From Clostridia bacterium (lineage in GTDB: Bacteria; Bacillota; Clostridia; Oscillospirales; Acutalibacteraceae): a stretch of DNA of 41,626 bases. The stretch is from NCBI GenBank assembly GCA_017403265.1, contig JAFQOJ010000009.1, positions 1-41,626 of the forward strand, in the 5' to 3' direction. Both the position numbers and the translations under genes were made by a program. Shown here piece by piece: positions 26,113 to 35,128 of this stretch (positions within the stretch are counted from its first letter, which is position 1; each line of letters starts with the position of its first letter). Below the pieces are notes generated by a model, which saw nothing but the letters and a program-made list of their open reading frames with translations, was not told the DNA's origin and ran no database searches.

Positions 26113-26128
26113 GAAAGAAGGTGTAAAA

Positions 26129-28021
26129 ATGCCTAAAATCAATCTACTTGAAAAACATGTTTGTGAGCTTATTGCCGCAGGCGAGGTTGTTGAAAGACCT
26201 GCATCGGTTATAAAAGAGCTTGTTGAAAACTCTATAGACGCGGGCGCTTCAATAATTACAGTAGAAATAAAAAACGGCGGTATTTCGTATATGCGAATTA
26301 CCGATAACGGTTGCGGTATATCGCAGACCGATGTTCCGTTGGCTTTTTTACGCCACGCAACAAGTAAAATAACTGACAGTGAAGACCTTAACAGTATTTC
26401 AACCTTAGGCTTCAGAGGAGAGGCTTTAGCAGCAGTTTCTTCTGTAGCGAAAATGGAAATGCTGACTAAAACTAGGGAAGAGCAGTCAGGCACCTATTAC
26501 AAAATTGAAGGCGGTATTGAAACAGAAAATTCTCCGTCTGGTTGTCCCGACGGTACTACTATTATTATAAAAGACTTATTTTATAACACTCCCGCGCGAA
26601 TGAAATTTTTAAAAAAAGATGTTTCTGAAGGTAACGCCTGTGCTTCGGTTTTAGACCGTATTGCGCTCTCGCATCCCGAAATTTCCTTTAAATTTATTCG
26701 TGACGGTAAGCTTGTGCTTTCAACAAACGGTGACGGTAATTTAAAAAATACTGTTTACAGTGTTTTGGGTAAGGAATTTTCAAATTCGCTAATTGAAGTT
26801 GAAAAGAGTAATAACTCGGGTATTGCTGTTAGCGGTCTTATATGCAAGCCTTTTACTTGTAAATCCACCCGTAGCGGTCAGTATACTTTCTTAAATGGCC
26901 GTCTTGTACGTTCAGGTACGGTTGTAGCCGCAGTAGAGCAAGCGTATAAAAATAGTGCTATGGTGGGTAAATTTCCTGCGTTTATTCTATTTTTAAATGT
27001 ACCTTTTGATACGGTGGATGTTAATGTTCATCCTGCAAAAACCGAAGTTCGCTTTTCTGATGAAAAAAGAATTTTCGATTCTGTTTATGCTTCCACTAAA
27101 AATGCCTTAGCAAAGGGTGATACACGCCCTGAAGTAAAGGTACCTACAAATACATTTAATCCGTTTGTACGCAATACTACAGACGAATATAAGCAAACGG
27201 TAATTCCTGTGCAACCTAAAACTATCGATTTAACTAAAACTCCACCTACACGAACGGTTTTAACCTTTGAATCTCCAAAAGACGATTCTCTCAGTAAATC
27301 GGATAATTTTGTAAATGTTTCTAATGAAGCTTTAAAAACGGCGGAAGAAATATTACCTAAAGTTCCGCAAATGCGTAATCCTGTCGTGGTTAGTGAAACA
27401 GTAAAACCCGACCCTGTGGTTTTACCTTTTGCTCAAGAAAAACCGCAAGATGTGCTAGAAACCGTTAAATTTATAGGCGAAGCATTTGCTACCTATATTG
27501 TTGCCGAATTTAAAGAGAGTGTTTTCTTGATTGATAAGCACGCCGCCCATGAGCGCATACTTTTCAATGAGCTTAAAAACACCCATAAAACCGAAGTGCA
27601 AGCACTTCTAACTCCTTTTACTGTTACTTTAAGTCGAGAAGAATACGATGCTTTAACAGATAATATCGAGCTTTTGTTAGAATGTGGTTTTGATGTTGAA
27701 GACTTTGGAAACTCAACTGTAACTGTAAGAGCAATCCCTACAACGCTTGTAGGTTTTGATTTAAATCTTTTAATGTCTGAAATAGCGGAGGGATTACTTA
27801 AATTCGGTAAAGTGGAGATTGAAGCAAGGGACCATTTATTCCATACAGTAGCTTGTAAGGCGGCAATTAAAGCGGGCAGTAAAAACAGTATTCAAGAAAT
27901 GCAGATTTTAGCCGAAAAGGTACTTTTAAATAACGATATTTTATATTGTCCGCACGGAAGACCTGTTGCTTTCGAAATTAAAAAGCGCGAGCTTGAAAAA
28001 ATGTTTGGTAGAATACAATGA
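26129..28021 (+). CDS. mutL: DNA mismatch repair protein MutL
   Basis: I start it at the ATG at 26129, after GAAGGTG; longer in-frame starts reach back into mutS. This gives 630 residues. The GHKL ATPase motifs are intact: AAGEVVERPASVIKELVENSIDAGA, TDNGCGI, FLRHATSKI and GFRGEALAAVSSV. After a variable linker the C-terminal nuclease domain has LIDKHAAHERILFNE, ACKAAIKAG and the zinc-binding CPHGRP. The first motif matches DQHA(X)2E(X)4E except that Asn replaces the last Glu, which is then one residue later. Latent endonuclease activity is expected, as in other Firmicutes lacking MutH, but that residue is worth checking. The stop overlaps the miaA start by 4 bases. Confidence 0.96.
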   Translation: MPKINLLEKHVCELIAAGEVVERPASVIKELVENSIDAGASIITVEIKNGGISYMRITDNGCGISQTDVPLAFLRHATSKITDSEDLNSISTLGFRGEALAAVSSVAKMEMLTKTREEQSGTYYKIEGGIETENSPSGCPDGTTIIIKDLFYNTPARMKFLKKDVSEGNACASVLDRIALSHPEISFKFIRDGKLVLSTNGDGNLKNTVYSVLGKEFSNSLIEVEKSNNSGIAVSGLICKPFTCKSTRSGQYTFLNGRLVRSGTVVAAVEQAYKNSAMVGKFPAFILFLNVPFDTVDVNVHPAKTEVRFSDEKRIFDSVYASTKNALAKGDTRPEVKVPTNTFNPFVRNTTDEYKQTVIPVQPKTIDLTKTPPTRTVLTFESPKDDSLSKSDNFVNVSNEALKTAEEILPKVPQMRNPVVVSETVKPDPVVLPFAQEKPQDVLETVKFIGEAFATYIVAEFKESVFLIDKHAAHERILFNELKNTHKTEVQALLTPFTVTLSREEYDALTDNIELLLECGFDVEDFGNSTVTVRAIPTTLVGFDLNLLMSEIAEGLLKFGKVEIEARDHLFHTVACKAAIKAGSKNSIQEMQILAEKVLLNNDILYCPHGRPVAFEIKKRELEKMFGRIQ

Positions 28022-28944
28022 TTAAAGCAATTTTTATAATAGGTCCTACCGCATCAGGTAAAACTTCGGTTAGTATAGAGCTTGCTAAAAGGTTTAACGG
28101 TGAGATAATTTCTGCCGATTCTATGCAGATTTATAAAGGTATACATATTGCTTCTGCTGCACCTAATGATAGTGAAAAAGAAGGTATACCGCATCATTTA
28201 ATTGAATTTTTAAATTTAGATGATGAATTCTCGGTAGCCGACTATGTAAAAATGGCAAGAAGCTCTATTCGTAATATTCATTCACGCGGTAAATTGCCAA
28301 TTATAGTTGGCGGTACAGGGCTTTATATTTCTTCATTACTCGAAAATATAGAGTATACAGACCAAAAAACTGATTACAAGCTACGCCAAAAATTAGAAAG
28401 CGAGTTTGATTTGATTGGCGGAGAAAAAATGCTTGAAAAACTGCGCGAATTTGACAGTGATTCTGCTTTACGGCTTCACCCCAATAATAGAAGAAGAATA
28501 ATTCGCGCTTTTGAGGTTTTTTATCTTACGGGAAAAACAATTACCGAGCAAAACCTTCTTTCAAAACAAAATAAGAGTGAAATTGAACCTTTGGTTATCG
28601 GTCTTAATTTTGCCAATAGAGAAGTACTCTATAAACGAATAAACGACCGTGTGGATAAAATGCTGGAAAGCGGACTTTTAGAAGAAGCAAGGCAAAGCTT
28701 TAATAATAACCTAAAAAGCGGCGCATTTCAAGCAATTGGTCATAAAGAGCTATATCCGCATATAATTGGTGAAATACCTTTAGAAGATGCTGTAGAAAGC
28801 CTTAAAATGTCAACACGTCGTTATGCTAAAAGGCAAATAACTTGGTTTAAAAATGTAGAAAATGTTAATTGGTTTTATCTAGATAAGGGTGATACTTTAG
28901 ACGACATGGTATTGCTTTCTGAAAAATTTTTAAAGGAGAAATAG
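28018..28944 (+). CDS. miaA: tRNA dimethylallyltransferase
   Basis: The 308-residue enzyme adds a dimethylallyl group to N6 of A37 in tRNAs reading UNN codons. The P-loop IIGPTASGKTSVSIELAKR opens the protein. SADSMQIYKG with the catalytic Asp, IPHHLIEF, IVGGTGLYISSL and the RRIIRAFEVF, QAIGHKEL and TRRYAKRQITWF blocks follow in the normal order. It overlaps mutL by ATGA, so translation is coupled. MiaB at 21653 modifies its product further. Confidence 0.96.
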   Translation: MIKAIFIIGPTASGKTSVSIELAKRFNGEIISADSMQIYKGIHIASAAPNDSEKEGIPHHLIEFLNLDDEFSVADYVKMARSSIRNIHSRGKLPIIVGGTGLYISSLLENIEYTDQKTDYKLRQKLESEFDLIGGEKMLEKLREFDSDSALRLHPNNRRRIIRAFEVFYLTGKTITEQNLLSKQNKSEIEPLVIGLNFANREVLYKRINDRVDKMLESGLLEEARQSFNNNLKSGAFQAIGHKELYPHIIGEIPLEDAVESLKMSTRRYAKRQITWFKNVENVNWFYLDKGDTLDDMVLLSEKFLKEK

Positions 28945-28946
28945 GT

Positions 28947-30149
28947 ATGAAAAAGTTTTCACCGTTAAAACTGTTGGTCAGTTTTTTAGCGATTACCTTT
29001 GTTATACACCAATTGGTGTCAATATTTTATAAGCCTATTTCTACACAAAGTGCCACATTCTATAACGCAACCGACGGTTTGGAAATTACGGGAGTAATTA
29101 TCCGCAACGAAACCCTTATTAAATCCAACAAACAAGGAGTTTTACACTTCTTGGTACCTGACGGCAATCGCGTTTCAAAAAACGGTGTTATTGCTAATAT
29201 TTATAATAATGAAAACGCTTCCATTACCTTAAATAAAATTGATTCGGTTAAGGGAAAAATAAACGATATTGAAGATATTCTTTCACAAAATAATGTTGAA
29301 GCGGCTAATTTTGATGTTGCTAACGCTAATGTTGACAACAGGTTGAATTCCTTGATTTTAGCATCTTCCTTCGGTGATTTTTCAGGTGTATCTGACGGCA
29401 GTGCACGATTGCTTAATGCTTTAAATAAAAGGCACGCCATTTTGGGCGATACTTCAAATTTTACTTCTCAGCTTTCTGCCCTAAATACCGAATTAAGCAC
29501 TTTGGAAAGCTCATTATCGTCGCCTATAGGCAAAATTAAATCTTCACAGTCGGGTTATTTTATTTCAAAAACCGATGGCTATGAAAAGGTATTTCAAACC
29601 GATGATTTAACATCAATCACACCTGAATTTTTAGACAATCTAAAAAAAGATGACACCTTTTCTAATGTTATAGGTAAAATTGTTTCGGATTATGAGTGGT
29701 ATATTGCTGCAAATATTCCTTTAACCGATTCTTTAAATTACAAAGTGGGCGATAGCCTTACTATTTATACCGAAACGGTTGCTTCACCTAAGCTTTCGGT
29801 TACTGTCAAAAATATAAATTTATCAAAAGACGGAACTGATGCTGTAATTATATTTGCTTGCAGTGATATGAACAGTGAGCTTGCAACCATGCGTACAGGC
29901 GCTATGACGGTTGTTAAACACGAATACAGCGGTCTTCGTATTCCTAAAAAAGCACTTAGAGTAATTGAGTCTAAGCCGGGCGTATTTGTAGTAAGCGGTA
30001 TGCAGGTTAAATTCAAGCAAGTGGAAATAGTTTATACCGCCGATGATTATATCATTTGTAAAAAAGGTGATGCAGACGGCTCATTAAGACTATACGATCA
30101 AGTAGTAGTGAAGGGGAAAAATCTTAAAGATGGAAAAATTATCAGCTAA
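28947..30149 (+). CDS. HlyD-like membrane-anchored adaptor protein
   Basis: The 400-residue protein starts at ATG 28947 after AAGGAG. One N-terminal membrane segment (LKLLVSFLAITFVIHQLVSIF) leaves the rest extracytoplasmic. A split lipoyl/barrel-sandwich pattern is visible: an early strand region (GVLHFLVPDGNRVSKNGVIANIY), a helical hairpin at about residues 85-190 with serine- and asparagine-rich helices, then a return region (IGKIKSSQSGYFISKTDGYEKVF). The C-terminal beta-barrel part ends VVSGMQVKFKQVEIVYT...YDQVVVKGKNLKDG. This architecture is that of HlyD/membrane-fusion proteins, but no transporter partner is adjacent. Its position between miaA and yggS-sepF suggests a cell-envelope or division role; that is inference. 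It overlaps yggS by 20 bases. Confidence 0.72.
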   Translation: MKKFSPLKLLVSFLAITFVIHQLVSIFYKPISTQSATFYNATDGLEITGVIIRNETLIKSNKQGVLHFLVPDGNRVSKNGVIANIYNNENASITLNKIDSVKGKINDIEDILSQNNVEAANFDVANANVDNRLNSLILASSFGDFSGVSDGSARLLNALNKRHAILGDTSNFTSQLSALNTELSTLESSLSSPIGKIKSSQSGYFISKTDGYEKVFQTDDLTSITPEFLDNLKKDDTFSNVIGKIVSDYEWYIAANIPLTDSLNYKVGDSLTIYTETVASPKLSVTVKNINLSKDGTDAVIIFACSDMNSELATMRTGAMTVVKHEYSGLRIPKKALRVIESKPGVFVVSGMQVKFKQVEIVYTADDYIICKKGDADGSLRLYDQVVVKGKNLKDGKIIS

Positions 30150-30837
30150 AGAGTTTGACCAAAATTATAATGCAGTTATGGAAAAATTCAATTCTGCTTT
30201 AGAAAGTGTAGGAAAAACTAGTAACGATGTAATACTTTTAGCTGCAACAAAAACAGTTGATGTTGATACTATAAATTACGCAATTTCTAAAGGTATTACC
30301 CACGTTGGAGAAAATAAGGTACAAGAGTTACTTTCAAAACACAATTTCTTAAATCCTGTAAATGAGCATTTTATCGGCCATTTACAAACCAATAAGGTTA
30401 AGGATGTTATTGATAAGGTATCGCTTATACAGTCGGTTGATTCTATAAAGCTTGCACGTGAAATTTCAAAGCAGGCGCAAAAACGCGGGATTGTTATGGA
30501 TATTTTACTTGAAGTAAATATCGGTAAAGAAGAATCTAAATGGGGATTCTTGCCTAATGATATCTTTAGTGCCGTCAAGGAAATATCAACTTTTAGTAAT
30601 TTGCGCATTTGCGGTCTTATGACAATACCCCCTATATGTGAAGATACCGAAGCACAAAGCAAATTTTTCCGTGAAATGTACAACCTATATGTTGACATTA
30701 GGGAACAAAAGATAGATAATACTAATATAAGCATTCTTTCTATGGGAATGTCTGATGATTTTGATTTAGCAATAAAAGAGGGCGCCAACCTTGTAAGAGT
30801 AGGTACTGCATTGTTTGGAAAACGCAATTATTTATAA
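30130..30837 (+). CDS. yggS: YggS/PLPBP-family pyridoxal-phosphate homeostasis protein
   Basis: The 235-residue single-domain PLP-binding protein (YlmE in B. subtilis) is thought to buffer PLP and has no defined catalytic activity. The PLP lysine is in LLAATKTVDVDTI near residue 40. HVGENKVQELLSKH, HFIGHLQTNK and the C-terminal LSMGMSDDFDLAIKEGANLVRVGTALFG, with the phosphate-binding loop, are intact. The ATG at 30130 lies 20 bases inside the HlyD-like gene without a close ribosome site, so translational coupling is likely. The next in-frame ATG (30178) would remove part of the first helix. The yggS-sepF-ylmH-divIVA order is the classical Firmicutes division cluster. Confidence 0.93.
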   Translation: MEKLSAKEFDQNYNAVMEKFNSALESVGKTSNDVILLAATKTVDVDTINYAISKGITHVGENKVQELLSKHNFLNPVNEHFIGHLQTNKVKDVIDKVSLIQSVDSIKLAREISKQAQKRGIVMDILLEVNIGKEESKWGFLPNDIFSAVKEISTFSNLRICGLMTIPPICEDTEAQSKFFREMYNLYVDIREQKIDNTNISILSMGMSDDFDLAIKEGANLVRVGTALFGKRNYL

Positions 30838-30876
30838 TAATTGTTAAAATAATAAAAATATGAAAGGAAATATAAA

Positions 30877-31344
30877 ATGGGACTTTTTGAAAACATTAAA
30901 AACATTATGACTATACCACCCGAAGAGGATGAATTTGAAGAAACATACGAAGAGGTTGAAGAAGCTCCAAAAAAGAAGCCTGTTTCTGAACCTGTTCAAC
31001 AAAAGCGTGAAGCTCAACCCCGTATTTTAGGCGGAGGAAAATCCAAAACCGTTAATTTTAATATTAATCAAATGCAGGTTATTTTGGTTAAGCCTGACAG
31101 ATATGAAGATTCATCTGCCATTGCTGACCATTTGACCGCTAATAAAACTATTGTTTTGAACCTTGAATCCTGTGAAAGCAGTGTTTCAAGAAGAATAGTA
31201 GACTTTTTAAGTGGTGCGGCTTATGCTATAGGCGGCAATGTTCGTAAGGTTGCAGTTTCCACCTTTATTATTGTACCTAATCAGGTTGACATACAAGGTG
31301 AAGTAAGCCTTGAAGAATTCGGCGATACTAGTATGTACTTTTAA
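30877..31344 (+). CDS. sepF: Cell division protein SepF
   Basis: The 155-residue protein has the SepF layout. A short amphipathic N-terminus (MGLFENIKNIM) binds the membrane, an acidic and proline-rich linker follows (PEEDEFEETYEEVEEAPKKK), and a C-terminal domain (about 70-150) contains RYEDSSAIADHLTANKTIVLNLE and RRIVDFLSGAAYAIGG. SepF polymerises on the membrane and anchors and bundles FtsZ at the septum. AAAGGAA precedes the ATG. Its stop overlaps the next start by one base. Confidence 0.95.
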   Translation: MGLFENIKNIMTIPPEEDEFEETYEEVEEAPKKKPVSEPVQQKREAQPRILGGGKSKTVNFNINQMQVILVKPDRYEDSSAIADHLTANKTIVLNLESCESSVSRRIVDFLSGAAYAIGGNVRKVAVSTFIIVPNQVDIQGEVSLEEFGDTSMYF

Positions 31345-32075
31345 TGGATACTAATATTCTTTTACCAAGAATAAAAGATACCGTTGACACGGTTTTTCGC
31401 ACCGACAAACCTAAATTTTTAGGCTTTTTATCGGTTGAAGAAGCCGCTTTCACAAAAAAGTATTTAACTAACCAAAATGTAAAGTTTACATTTTTCGGCG
31501 GTGCGGAGAACTGCGAACGCACTTATTTAGGGTGCTTTCCGCAGTGGTTAGATGAACCGCAGTTTCCAATAACTGCCTTAACATTTACTTTTCGTGATGT
31601 TGATACTCTTCGCCATCGTGATTTTTTAGGCGCTTTAATGGCGCTTGGGTTAAAGCGTGAAACTGTTGGTGACATTTTAATAGAAAAGGGTAGAGCCGTT
31701 GTCTTTTTGAATAAGGATATTGCTGACTTTGTAGCCAAAAACCTTACAAAAATAGGCAATGTGGGTGTTAGTGCTGAGTTTTTTCATTTGCAAAATTTAC
31801 CAAAGCGAGATTCTTTAGTAGAAGCCTCTGCAACGGTTGCATCATTACGGCTCGACTGTGTGGTTTCGGTTTTGGCAAATTGCTCGCGCAAAACGGCAGT
31901 TTCTATGATTGAAAGCGGTCTTGTAAGTGTTAATTCGGTAATAACCGAGAAATCTACAAAGCTGATTTCTGACGGCGATGTCTTAGCGGTGCGCCATAAG
32001 GGCAAATTTATTATAGCTTCAACCGACAAAAGAACAAAAAAAGACAGGATTGTTTTAGTTTACAATAAATATTAA
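31344..32075 (+). CDS. ylmH: YlmH-type S4-domain RNA-binding protein
   Basis: The 243-residue protein begins one base inside the sepF stop (TAATG). The N-terminal part contains AFTKKYLTNQNVKFTFFGGAENCER and a GALMALGLKRETVGDILIE segment characteristic of YlmH. The C-terminal S4 domain reads LRLDCVVSVLANCSRKTAVSMIESGLVSVNSVI, with SDGDVLAVRHKGKFII after it. YlmH binds ribosomal RNA or stalled ribosome complexes, and homologues are implicated in rescue of stalled 50S subunits. It belongs to the division cluster by position and not by known mechanism. Confidence 0.92.
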   Translation: MDTNILLPRIKDTVDTVFRTDKPKFLGFLSVEEAAFTKKYLTNQNVKFTFFGGAENCERTYLGCFPQWLDEPQFPITALTFTFRDVDTLRHRDFLGALMALGLKRETVGDILIEKGRAVVFLNKDIADFVAKNLTKIGNVGVSAEFFHLQNLPKRDSLVEASATVASLRLDCVVSVLANCSRKTAVSMIESGLVSVNSVITEKSTKLISDGDVLAVRHKGKFIIASTDKRTKKDRIVLVYNKY

Positions 32076-32092
32076 AATTGGGGGAATTTTAA

Positions 32093-32842
32093 ATGCTTAC
32101 TGCTCAAGATATTAAAAATATTGCTTTTTCAAACTCTTTTAAGGGTTATAAGCAGGAAGAAGTTGATGCTTTTTTAGATAAAATTGAGGCTGAATATATA
32201 AATGTTGAGCGCGTAATCAATGATTACAAATCCCAAATTGATGCATTACAAAGCAGAATAAATGAGCTTGAGGGCGCTCAGAACAGCATTCAAACCGTTC
32301 TTTTAAATGCACAAAAATTGGCTGACCAAATTGTGAGTGAAGCTAAAGAAAAAAGCGAAGAAATTATACTTCGTGCCGAAGCTAATATTAATGTTATTAC
32401 CAATAAAGAAAAAGAGCTTTCGGATGCTTTTGAATTAAAGGCTAATGAACGCAAGGCTAGCCTACAAGCAGAGCTTGATGCCTTAACACAAAAGGCAGAA
32501 CTGAAAGCAAAAAGTATTACCGATGCTGCTATGGATGCTGTTAAGAGACAGCAGATTTTATTCGATAAATTGCAGTTAGAGGTTTCAAACTTTAAAACAG
32601 GTATTACTTCAAAATATAAAGAACATTTAAATCTTTTACAGTCTATTCCCGATACTGTGGATATGGATCCGCAAAAGTTAGCAGAGCTTATTACTGCAAA
32701 GATTGACAACCAAGTTAATGTTGATGATTTTATTTATTCTAAAACAGAAGAACAACCTATAATTAAAGAATCTTTAGCAGAAGAACCTGTACAAGAGACT
32801 TCTACTGGTTTTAGCATTGAAGAAAACATAGACAAAGAATAA
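32093..32842 (+). CDS. divIVA: DivIVA-domain cell-division/polarity protein
   Basis: The 249-residue protein has the DivIVA N-terminal signature: LTAQDIKNIAFSNSFKGYKQEEVDAFLDKIEAEY (residues 2-35), which binds curved membrane. Long coiled coils follow, from the first domain through ELEGAQNSIQTVLLNAQKLADQIVSEAKEK and on to about residue 190. The C-terminal 50 residues are acidic and probably disordered. DivIVA proteins collect at poles and septa and recruit partners. It lies directly after ylmH, as in other Firmicutes, with GGGGG 6 bases before its ATG. Confidence 0.93.
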   Translation: MLTAQDIKNIAFSNSFKGYKQEEVDAFLDKIEAEYINVERVINDYKSQIDALQSRINELEGAQNSIQTVLLNAQKLADQIVSEAKEKSEEIILRAEANINVITNKEKELSDAFELKANERKASLQAELDALTQKAELKAKSITDAAMDAVKRQQILFDKLQLEVSNFKTGITSKYKEHLNLLQSIPDTVDMDPQKLAELITAKIDNQVNVDDFIYSKTEEQPIIKESLAEEPVQETSTGFSIEENIDKE

Positions 32843-32870
32843 ACATAATTTACTTTTTGGAGTGAACTTT

Positions 32871-33371
32871 TTGATTAGTTATATTTTAGCGATTATTTGC
32901 GGAGTAGCTGTTTTAGCTGTTGACCAGATTACGAAATACTATATTTTAAATAATTTTGAAATTGGCGGTACTGCGGAATTTTTAAAAGGATTTATTGATA
33001 TTATTTATATCAATAATAAAGGCGGCGCTTGGGGTATTTTACAAGGCTATACATGGGCGTTGCTTTCAATAACCGCAATTATTATGGTTATTTGTTTTAC
33101 ATTACTTTTAAAGTTAGGTAAGAACAACAAAATTTTGTTTTGGGCTATAACCTTAGTGCTTTTTGGCGGCATTGGTAATATGATTGACCGAATTTTCCGT
33201 GACGGCAATGTTGTTGATTTTCTTCATTTTGAATTTTGGCCTACTTTCCCGATATTTAATGTTGCTGACTGCGCAGTTGTTGTGGGTGGCGGTCTTCTTG
33301 TTGTATATTTTATATATGACAGCATTAAAGAAACTAAAGAAAAGAAGCTAAAGGCTACTGAGCGGCTGTAA
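32871..33371 (+). CDS. lspA: Lipoprotein signal peptidase
   Basis: I choose TTG at 32871 (MISYILAIICG), 5 bases after GGAGTGA (32859-32865); the GTG at 32862 falls inside that site. This gives 166 residues. LspA is the membrane aspartyl protease that cleaves prolipoproteins after diacylglyceryl transfer. VDQITKYYI, the INNKGGAWGIL loop, IGNMIDRIFRDGNVVDFLHF and FNVADCAVVVGGGLL contain the conserved residues, including the catalytic Asp in NVAD and the second Asp in VVDF. Four hydrophobic segments are visible. Its substrates would include the lipobox protein at 165-464. It overlaps rluD by one base. Confidence 0.95.
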   Translation: MISYILAIICGVAVLAVDQITKYYILNNFEIGGTAEFLKGFIDIIYINNKGGAWGILQGYTWALLSITAIIMVICFTLLLKLGKNNKILFWAITLVLFGGIGNMIDRIFRDGNVVDFLHFEFWPTFPIFNVADCAVVVGGGLLVVYFIYDSIKETKEKKLKATERL

Positions 33372-34288
33372 TGGATATTATAGAAGAAATATATAATAAC
33401 GATTTGCGACAACGAATTGATGTATTTGTAAGTGAAATAGCCGATGTTACACGTTCTCGTGCGGCTAAGCTTATATCTGATGGATGTGTTAAAATAAATA
33501 ATAGCACCGCTCAAAAAAGCGATAAGCTACAAATAGGTGATAAAGTATCGGTTATTGTACCTGAACCTTTAGAATACGATGTTTTACCGCAAAACCTAAA
33601 TCTTGAAATCGTTTACGAAGACGAGCATTTGCTTGTTGTAAATAAGCCTAAGGGTATGGTTGTGCACCCAGCCGCAGGTAATTTTGAAGGTACCCTTGTT
33701 AACGGTTTAATGTACCACTGTAAAGACAATCTTTCGGGTATAAACGGTGTTATGCGCCCAGGTATAGTACATAGAATTGATAAAAATACAAGCGGTTTAT
33801 TAATAGTTGCTAAAAATGATAATGCACATAACTTTTTAGCGCAGCAGATTAAAGATCACACTTTTACAAGAGAATACGAAGCTATAGTTTACGGCAATTT
33901 TAAGGATGATACAGGTACAGTAAATGCACCCATTGGCAGACATCCCGTAAAACGCAAGCAAATGGCGGTAAGTGTTTCTGCATCGCGCAATGCGGTTACT
34001 CATTACGAAGTATTAGAGCGTTTTGGTGAATTTACACACCTAAAACTTCGTTTAGAAACTGGCAGAACGCATCAAATTAGGGTGCACATGGCTTATATTG
34101 GACACCCTGTAGCTGGGGACGATGTATACGGTCCTAAAAAGGTTATAACCGAGCTTTCAGGACAATGCTTACACGCTAAAAAGATAGGATTTATTCATCC
34201 TGTAACACGTGAGTATATAGAGTTTACTTCACCATTGCCCGACTATTTTGAAAAATTTTTAAGGAGGAATAGGAATGGGCAAGTTTGA
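33371..34288 (+). CDS. rluD: RluA/RluD-family 23S rRNA pseudouridine synthase
   Basis: The 305-residue enzyme has an N-terminal S4 domain (RIDVFVSEIADVTRSRAAKLISDGCVKIN) and the RluA-type catalytic domain. PKGMVVHPAAGN and the GIVHRIDKNTSGLLIVAKN motif with the catalytic Asp are clear, as are TREYEAIVYG and the RTHQIRVHMAYIGHPVAGDDVYG block. Members of this group make pseudouridines in 23S rRNA; the exact site (RluD-like positions) is inferred. lspA-rluD adjacency is widespread. It overlaps the next gene by 14 bases. Confidence 0.94.
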   Translation: MDIIEEIYNNDLRQRIDVFVSEIADVTRSRAAKLISDGCVKINNSTAQKSDKLQIGDKVSVIVPEPLEYDVLPQNLNLEIVYEDEHLLVVNKPKGMVVHPAAGNFEGTLVNGLMYHCKDNLSGINGVMRPGIVHRIDKNTSGLLIVAKNDNAHNFLAQQIKDHTFTREYEAIVYGNFKDDTGTVNAPIGRHPVKRKQMAVSVSASRNAVTHYEVLERFGEFTHLKLRLETGRTHQIRVHMAYIGHPVAGDDVYGPKKVITELSGQCLHAKKIGFIHPVTREYIEFTSPLPDYFEKFLRRNRNGQV

Positions 34289-35105
34289 TAATTGTCTTTT
34301 AGCTTGCGATATTGACGGAACATTAGTAGCTAACGATTATATTAACCCAAAAAATGTTGAAAAAATCGAATATTTTATGAGCGAAGGCGGTAAATTTTCA
34401 GTTTCAACAGGAAGGTCGGTATGTGCAATTAGTGTTGTTTTAAACAATCTTAAACGTATTTCACCCTCTGTTTTAGCAAATGGCTGTATAATTTATGATT
34501 ATAATAAAGAGCAGATAGTTTACGATAATGTTATTCCATTTGATGACCATTACCTTGTTGAAAAAATTATCAATTCGGGCATAAATGTTGGGGTAGAGGT
34601 TCACTCTGGCGCACAGGCTTATACTGTTAATCGTACCGAACTTGTTACCGAACATCATATTTATGAAAAATATAATTCTCCCGATACGCTCTTTAAAGAT
34701 GCAACAAAAATAAAGTGGAATAAAGTTATTTGTATGTTAGATAGCGCTGAAGACAGAACAAAACTGCGAGAATATATGTTAAAAGATAATAATTCAACTT
34801 GCGATTTTGTTGATACATGTGCTATTATAAATGGGCAGTTGCGAAATTATTTTGAAATAGTACCAAAGGGTGTTTCAAAGGCGTCTTCACTAAAGAAACT
34901 TTGCGAGATAATGAACATTAAAGATGGCGGACTCTTTGCTATCGGCGACTATTATAACGATATAGAGATGTTACAATTAGCAGATATAAGCGCTGTTCCT
35001 TGTGACTCACCCGAGGAAATAAAGGCTTTAGCGCAATATATAACAACTACCTGCGAGAATGGCGCAGTTGCTGATTTTATTGATTATTTAATTAAAAATA
35101 CATAA
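34275..35105 (+). CDS. HAD-superfamily Cof-type phosphatase
   Basis: The 276-residue protein is a type IIB (Cof-like) HAD hydrolase. Motif I is ACDIDGTLV (nucleophile Asp12, acid/base Asp14) and motif II is FSVSTGRSV. Motif III is the Lys in VPKGVSKASSLKKL, and motif IV is FAIGDYYNDIEMLQLAD. A cap domain lies between. Such enzymes dephosphorylate sugar phosphates, cofactors or nucleotides, and specificity cannot be read from sequence. The ATG follows AAGGAGGAA, which lies inside the rluD 3' end, so it has its own strong ribosome site despite the 14-base overlap. The transketolase genes follow, so a sugar-phosphate substrate is possible. Confidence 0.9.
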   Translation: MGKFDNCLLACDIDGTLVANDYINPKNVEKIEYFMSEGGKFSVSTGRSVCAISVVLNNLKRISPSVLANGCIIYDYNKEQIVYDNVIPFDDHYLVEKIINSGINVGVEVHSGAQAYTVNRTELVTEHHIYEKYNSPDTLFKDATKIKWNKVICMLDSAEDRTKLREYMLKDNNSTCDFVDTCAIINGQLRNYFEIVPKGVSKASSLKKLCEIMNIKDGGLFAIGDYYNDIEMLQLADISAVPCDSPEEIKALAQYITTTCENGAVADFIDYLIKNT

Positions 35106-35128
35106 AACAAATTGAAAGGATGGAGAAA

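Noticed and set aside
26060..26128. Longer MutL start overlapping mutS
   Set aside because: The residues before MPKINLLEKH do not belong to MutL, and the ATG at 26129 has its own ribosome site.
30276..30827. 183-codon minus-strand open frame opposite yggS
   Set aside because: Antisense to a complete YggS protein, with no promoter or ribosome site of its own.
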